Positions 5,069 to 7,729 of a stretch of 7,729 nt of DNA are shown here, piece by piece. The stretch comes from Ruminococcaceae bacterium UBA1320 (lineage in GTDB: Bacteria > Bacillota > Clostridia > Oscillospirales > Ethanoligenentaceae), in NCBI GenBank assembly GCA_002306975.1, contig DBTI01000098.1, positions 28,780 to 36,508 on the forward strand, written 5' to 3'. Both the position numbers and the translations under genes were made by a program. The stretch's first letter is position 1, and each line of letters starts with the position of its first letter. The notes beneath the pieces were generated by a model. That model saw only the letters and a list, made by a program, of their open reading frames with translations. It was not told where the DNA came from and made no database searches.

Positions 5069-6424
5069 ATGGCGGAATTAAACGTAAATCAAACAAAAAG
5101 CAACTCTATTTCTTGGGTTCGCTATGGATGTGCCTTGGGTGCTTTGCACAGCGCTGTAGCAATTCCCGGTGTGATACCGATTACGCACTGCGGCCCGGGG
5201 TGTGCGGATAAGCAATTTATGAGCCTTGCTTTTTATAACGGTTATCAGGGTGGAGGCTACGGCGGCGGGGCTGTGGTGCCAAGTACTAATTTTTCTGAAA
5301 AAGAGGTCGTGTTTGGCGGCACAGACCGACTTCACAAGCTGATCGAATCTTCATTTAAAATCCTTGATTCTGATTTGTTTGTCGTGCTCACCGGCTGCAT
5401 TCCAGATATTGTCGGCGATGATGTTTCGGCTGTCGTCGGCGAATTTCAAAAAAAAGGCGCGCCTATCGTCGTTGCGGAAACAGGTGGCTTCAGGGGTAAT
5501 AATTATATTGGCCATGAAATAGTAACCAAAGCCATCATAGACCAGTTCGTGGGCGATTACTCCGGGCCAAAAGAGAAAGGCAGCATCAATGTTTGGTCAC
5601 TTCTCCCTTTCATGACTACATTTTGGCGTGGAGATTTGAGTGAAATAAAACGCATTCTCGAAGGCATCGGCTATAAGGTAAATATTTTATTCGGCCCGGA
5701 TTCAAAAGGGGTTTCAGAATGGAAAAACATACCGAAAGCACAGTTTAACCTTGTACTTTCGCCTTGGCTTGGCCTTCAAACGGCAAAGCATCTTGAAGAA
5801 AAATACGGTCAGCCATTTCTGCATGTTCCGGTTATCCCGATCGGAGCGAAAGAAACCAGCGCTTTTCTGCGCAAGGTCGGCGAGTTTGGCGGTATAAGCA
5901 GTAAAAAAGTTGAAAGCTTCATTAAGTCAGAAGAGGCAAAGTACTATCATTATCTTGAATACTTCACTGATTTTTACGCTGAATACTGGTGGGGTCTCCC
6001 GGCTTCTTACTCAGTAGTAAGCGACAGCGCATACAACCTTGCGTTAAACAGGTTTCTTGTTAATCAACTGGGGCTTATTCCGTCGACGCAAATTATCACT
6101 GAAAATCCACCGGAGGAATATCGTGATCTAATACGCGAACAGTATCGAAATCTTGCCAGTGACGTTTCGACAGAAGTCAAGTTTGAGGAAGACAGCTATT
6201 TGATTCATAAAAGCTTGAAGGATTCTGATTTTGGGCATAAGCCGCCGATTATATTCGGAACCACATGGGAAAGAGACCTAGCAAAGGAATTAAAAGGCGT
6301 GATCGTAGAGGTTGGATTCCCGTCCTCTTATGAGGTTGTGATCACAAGAGGTTACGTGGGTTACCGCGGCGCTTTTTCATTGCTTGAAAAAATATATACG
6401 ACCGCTATCAGCGCAAGCGCTTAA
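5069..6424 (+). CDS. nitrogenase-like oxidoreductase, beta (NifK-like) subunit
   Basis: This 451-residue protein is the component-1 beta-type partner of the preceding gene. Three cysteines sit where NifK binds the P-cluster: C21 (YGCALGALHSA), C45 (HCGPGCADK) and C110 (TGCIPDIVGDDV). VFGGTDRLHKLIESS (residues 81-95) and the closing GYVGYRGAFSLLEKIY (residues 428-443) are also typical of NifK. The position of the NifD cofactor cysteine is serine (VLSPWLGLQTAKHLEEKYG, S231), and no cofactor histidine is evident. This subunit should therefore bind only its half of the P-cluster and complete the heterotetramer. It is shorter than NifK of proteobacteria (about 520 residues), lacking most of the N-terminal extension, as in AnfK and other short forms. 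C41 is an extra cysteine close to the cluster. ATG 5069 is preceded by GGAGT nine bases upstream. It is probably co-transcribed with the alpha gene across a 149-base gap. Confidence 0.85.
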   Translation: MAELNVNQTKSNSISWVRYGCALGALHSAVAIPGVIPITHCGPGCADKQFMSLAFYNGYQGGGYGGGAVVPSTNFSEKEVVFGGTDRLHKLIESSFKILDSDLFVVLTGCIPDIVGDDVSAVVGEFQKKGAPIVVAETGGFRGNNYIGHEIVTKAIIDQFVGDYSGPKEKGSINVWSLLPFMTTFWRGDLSEIKRILEGIGYKVNILFGPDSKGVSEWKNIPKAQFNLVLSPWLGLQTAKHLEEKYGQPFLHVPVIPIGAKETSAFLRKVGEFGGISSKKVESFIKSEEAKYYHYLEYFTDFYAEYWWGLPASYSVVSDSAYNLALNRFLVNQLGLIPSTQIITENPPEEYRDLIREQYRNLASDVSTEVKFEEDSYLIHKSLKDSDFGHKPPIIFGTTWERDLAKELKGVIVEVGFPSSYEVVITRGYVGYRGAFSLLEKIYTTAISASA

Positions 6425-6429
6425 TAGAA

Positions 6430-6454
6430 CCAAAAGGTTTTTCTTCACTTTTGG
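6430..6454 (+). other. small hairpin after the beta-subunit gene
   Basis: CCAAAAG (6430-6436) pairs with CTTTTGG (6448-6454) around an 11-base loop directly after the stop codon. The stem is short and AT-rich and no T-tract follows, so at most it is a weak stability element. Confidence 0.3.
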
Positions 6455-6476
6455 CTATTGCAATTTCAAGAAATAT

Positions 6477-6501
6477 TATCCTCCTCCATAGGCGGAGGAT
6501 A
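6477..6501 (+). other. GC-rich hairpin before the NifX-like gene
   Basis: TATCCTCC (6477-6484) pairs with GGAGGATA (6494-6501). After one mismatch, CC (6486-6487) pairs with GG (6491-6492) around the loop ATA. No T-tract follows. It lies in the 121-base gap between the beta-subunit and NifX-like genes, and could lower expression of the last gene or protect the upstream message. The GGAGG in the stem resembles a ribosome site but lies 45 bases before the next start, so it is not used by it. Confidence 0.5.
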
Positions 6502-6545
6502 TAACAAAACGTTAGTTTTGAATATTTTTATGAGAGGGTCTTACA

Positions 6546-6929
6546 ATGAAGTACAAGATTGCAATTGCGAGTACTGACGGAAAGGTAGTTAATGAACATT
6601 TCGGCAAATGCCTTAATTATCTGATTGCCGAATTAGACGAAGATGCCCAAACTTATACTATAGAAGGTTACAGGCACGTAAATCCGCCATGTAAATCTTC
6701 AGATCATGCAGATGCTGATTTTGAGGTGATTTTAGCGGAAATCAAAGATTGCCAAATCGTCCTAGTCAGCAAATTGGGAATTGCCGCGGAAAATTTTCTA
6801 AGGGCGAACGGCGTCGACCCTCTTGAATATAGGGGATTTATTGAGGATGCCCTTAAAAGATTAGTCAAATACTACAAAAGAGTAAAGCCCGGCAACAACA
6901 ATATAAAACAGGCTATTTCCTACAACTGA
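6546..6929 (+). CDS. NifX/NifB C-terminal-like cofactor-binding protein
   Basis: This 127-residue protein belongs to the dinitrogenase iron-molybdenum cofactor biosynthesis family (NifX, NafY core, C-terminal domain of NifB). The start KIAIASTDGKVVNEHFGKC (residues 4-22) is the family signature, with the conserved HFG at 18-20. IVLVSKLGIAAENFLRANGV (residues 71-90) is the second conserved strand-helix, and a NPPCKSSDH segment (residues 46-54) supplies C49 and H54. Family members bind NifB-co or other Fe-S cofactors and carry them between maturation and target proteins. Placement directly after the alpha and beta genes suggests it handles or inserts the cofactor of this enzyme. AGAGGG lies seven bases before the ATG. 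The last 15 or so residues are polar and probably disordered. It lacks the radical-SAM part of NifB, so it cannot make the cofactor. Confidence 0.82.
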   Translation: MKYKIAIASTDGKVVNEHFGKCLNYLIAELDEDAQTYTIEGYRHVNPPCKSSDHADADFEVILAEIKDCQIVLVSKLGIAAENFLRANGVDPLEYRGFIEDALKRLVKYYKRVKPGNNNIKQAISYN

Positions 6930-6938
6930 AAATTCTGA

Positions 6939-7025
6939 CGAGGCATAAATAAGCATCGTGAAGAATTGTTTGGCGGGGCTGCCAAAATACTTGAAGATAT
7001 CTTATTAGGGAAAATAGATTATAAC
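6939..7025 (+). other. non-coding or remnant stretch after the NifX-like gene
   Basis: After two stops (TGA 6927-6929 and TGA 6936-6938), the same frame as the NifX-like gene reads on without a stop for about 45 codons, through the terminator. It begins RGINKHREELFGGAAK and continues ILEDILLGKIDYNKR, with amphipathic helix character. No start codon with a good ribosome site is present. It may be the eroded end of a longer protein or a chance opening. Confidence 0.2.
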
Positions 7026-7067
7026 AAAAGAGGCCAACAAAGCAGTGCTTTTGATGGCCTCTTTTTT
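7026..7067. terminator. strong bidirectional terminator between the two converging operons
   Basis: AAAAGAGGCCA (7026-7036) pairs with TGGCCTCTTTT (7055-7065). The stem continues as AAAGC (7039-7043) with GCTTT (7047-7051). CTTTTTT follows on the plus strand, and TTTTGTTAT follows on the minus strand. It ends the nitrogenase-like operon and also serves arsC, whose stop codon is 51 bases away on the other side. Confidence 0.92.
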
Positions 7068-7117
7068 ATCTATTCATTTATTTAATTGAAACGATTTTCA
7101 AAACTTCATATCAATTA

Positions 7118-7537
7118 TTAATTGAGTTGTATTTCCGATTCCTGAATTCTGCGTATTAAATCCTTTACCTTGGTCTCGATAATTTTCGCTGCCTTGATGA
7201 ACTCATCTTCCGGCTTTCCGGTAGGATCAACAAGACCCCAGTCCTCACGGTATCTGCAAGGAAGAAAAGGGCATTGAACCCCGCAGCCCATTGTGATGAC
7301 AACATCCGCAGGCGGTATTTGAGCAAGTACTTTCGGGTGCTGATTTTGCGCCATATCCACGCCGTAAAGTAACTTGATCGCACTTACAGCATCAGGATTA
7401 ATCTGCGTTTTAATTTCTGTGCCCGCAGAATAAGCCTCATAAACATCGGCGGCATAAAGCTTGCTTATCGCCTCCGCCATTTGCGATCGGCAGGAATTAT
7501 GTGTGCAGACGAAGGCTACTTTCGGTTTGATACTCAT
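7118..7537 (-). CDS. arsC: arsenate reductase, low-molecular-weight phosphatase (thioredoxin-coupled) type
   Basis: This 139-residue protein reduces arsenate to arsenite in the cytoplasm. The phosphatase-like loop CTHNSCRS (residues 11-18) holds the attacking C11 and the arginine R17. The relay cysteines are in the segment MGCGVQCPFLPC, with C85, C89 and C94; two of these would form the redox pair with C11, as Cys82 and Cys89 do in Staphylococcus ArsC. DWGLVDPTGKP (residues 99-109) carries the family's aspartate-proline motif. AGAGGTG lies just before the ATG, inside the end of the upstream permease gene, and the ATG overlaps its TGA. Arsenite produced here would leave through that permease. 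The regulator (ArsR) is not in the window. Confidence 0.93.
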   Translation of the reverse strand: MSIKPKVAFVCTHNSCRSQMAEAISKLYAADVYEAYSAGTEIKTQINPDAVSAIKLLYGVDMAQNQHPKVLAQIPPADVVITMGCGVQCPFLPCRYREDWGLVDPTGKPEDEFIKAAKIIETKVKDLIRRIQESEIQLN

Positions 7538-7729
7538 TTTTGCACCTCTGTTTTTTTAAGCGGCAACCCTTTTTCATCAAAAAACCTGCCTTTAAAGAAC
7601 AGTGCCAGCTTTACGAGCATAATCATCACAGGCACTTCGATAAGCGGACCGATCACTGCGGCAAATGCCTGACCGGAGCTGATGCCAAAAACCGCGACCG
7701 ACACAGCAATGGCAAGCTCAAAATTGTTG
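7534..7729 (-). CDS. acr3: Acr3-family arsenite efflux permease, C-terminal end only
   Basis: The last 65 codons of a membrane protein enter from the right edge. The stretch ISSGQAFAAVIGPLIEVPVM is nearly diagnostic for the last membrane segment of Acr3/ArsB-type arsenite carriers of the bile-acid:sodium symporter superfamily. It is followed by LVKLALFFKGRFF and a charged tail. The stop codon TGA (7536-7534) overlaps the ATG of arsC by four bases, so the two are translationally coupled. The protein would export arsenite through the cytoplasmic membrane. The N-terminal four fifths lie outside the window. Confidence 0.88.
   Translation of the reverse strand, partial: NNFELAIAVSVAVFGISSGQAFAAVIGPLIEVPVMIMLVKLALFFKGRFFDEKGLPLKKTEVQK

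Noticed and set aside
3429..6424. NifE/NifN cofactor scaffold instead of an enzyme
   Set aside because: The beta-type protein keeps three P-cluster cysteines, which NifN does not, and the alpha protein keeps the cofactor cysteine and histidine.
1..7729. CRISPR arrays, tRNA or rRNA genes, insertion sequences with transposase
   Set aside because: No regularly spaced direct repeats, no tRNA-like cloverleaf or rRNA sequence, and no transposase frame were seen.

Overview
The window looks like chromosomal DNA of an anaerobic Clostridia-type Firmicute. Supporting signs are strong purine-rich ribosome binding sites, AT-rich sigma-A-like promoters, a four-cysteine iron-sulfur flavoprotein, a Firmicute-type cytidylate-kinase-like protein, an Acr3/ArsC arsenic pair, and a nitrogenase-like gene set. 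The species cannot be named from the sequence.

Layout, left to right. Positions 1-1064 (minus) hold an MFS efflux transporter whose C-terminus runs off the left edge. Positions 1330-1962 (plus) encode a cytidylate-kinase-like P-loop protein and end in a strong terminator (1989-2030). Positions 2048-2692 (minus) encode an iron-sulfur flavoprotein of the NADPH-dependent FMN reductase/flavodoxin type. Positions 2693-3428 are a long non-genic stretch with a good sigma-A promoter (2951-2979), a stop-interrupted remnant that reads like the C-terminal helix-turn-helix of a PucR/CdaR regulator (about 3005-3238), and two related long inverted repeats (3221-3268 and 3354-3400). Positions 3429-6929 (plus) carry the centrepiece: a nitrogenase-component-1-like alpha subunit, a beta subunit, and a NifX/NifB-C-terminal-like small protein. 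Hairpins lie in both intergenic gaps and a strong bidirectional terminator follows (7026-7067). Positions 7118-7729 (minus) are the end of a convergent arsenic operon, acr3 (partial) then arsC, overlapping by four bases.

How the central genes fit together. By eye alignment, the alpha and beta proteins keep all six cysteines that bind the P-cluster in nitrogenase. Alpha also keeps the cysteine and histidine that hold the active-site cofactor, and beta does not, as expected for an alpha2beta2 nitrogenase-like reductase. Residues needed by N2-reducing NifD are replaced: the His195 position is Phe, Gln191 is Trp, and probably Arg359 is Ala and the homocitrate-contacting Lys426 is Gly. The likeliest reading is a nitrogenase-like reductase for a substrate other than N2, built on a NifB-co-type or related Fe-S cluster. 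Methylthio-alkane reductase is the best-known precedent. The substrate here cannot be read from sequence. No NifH-type reductase, NifB or NifEN is in the window, so the electron donor and cofactor builder must be elsewhere. The alpha subunit has an additional N-terminal four-cysteine motif that NifD lacks. The arsenic genes and the MFS gene appear to be independent transcription units.
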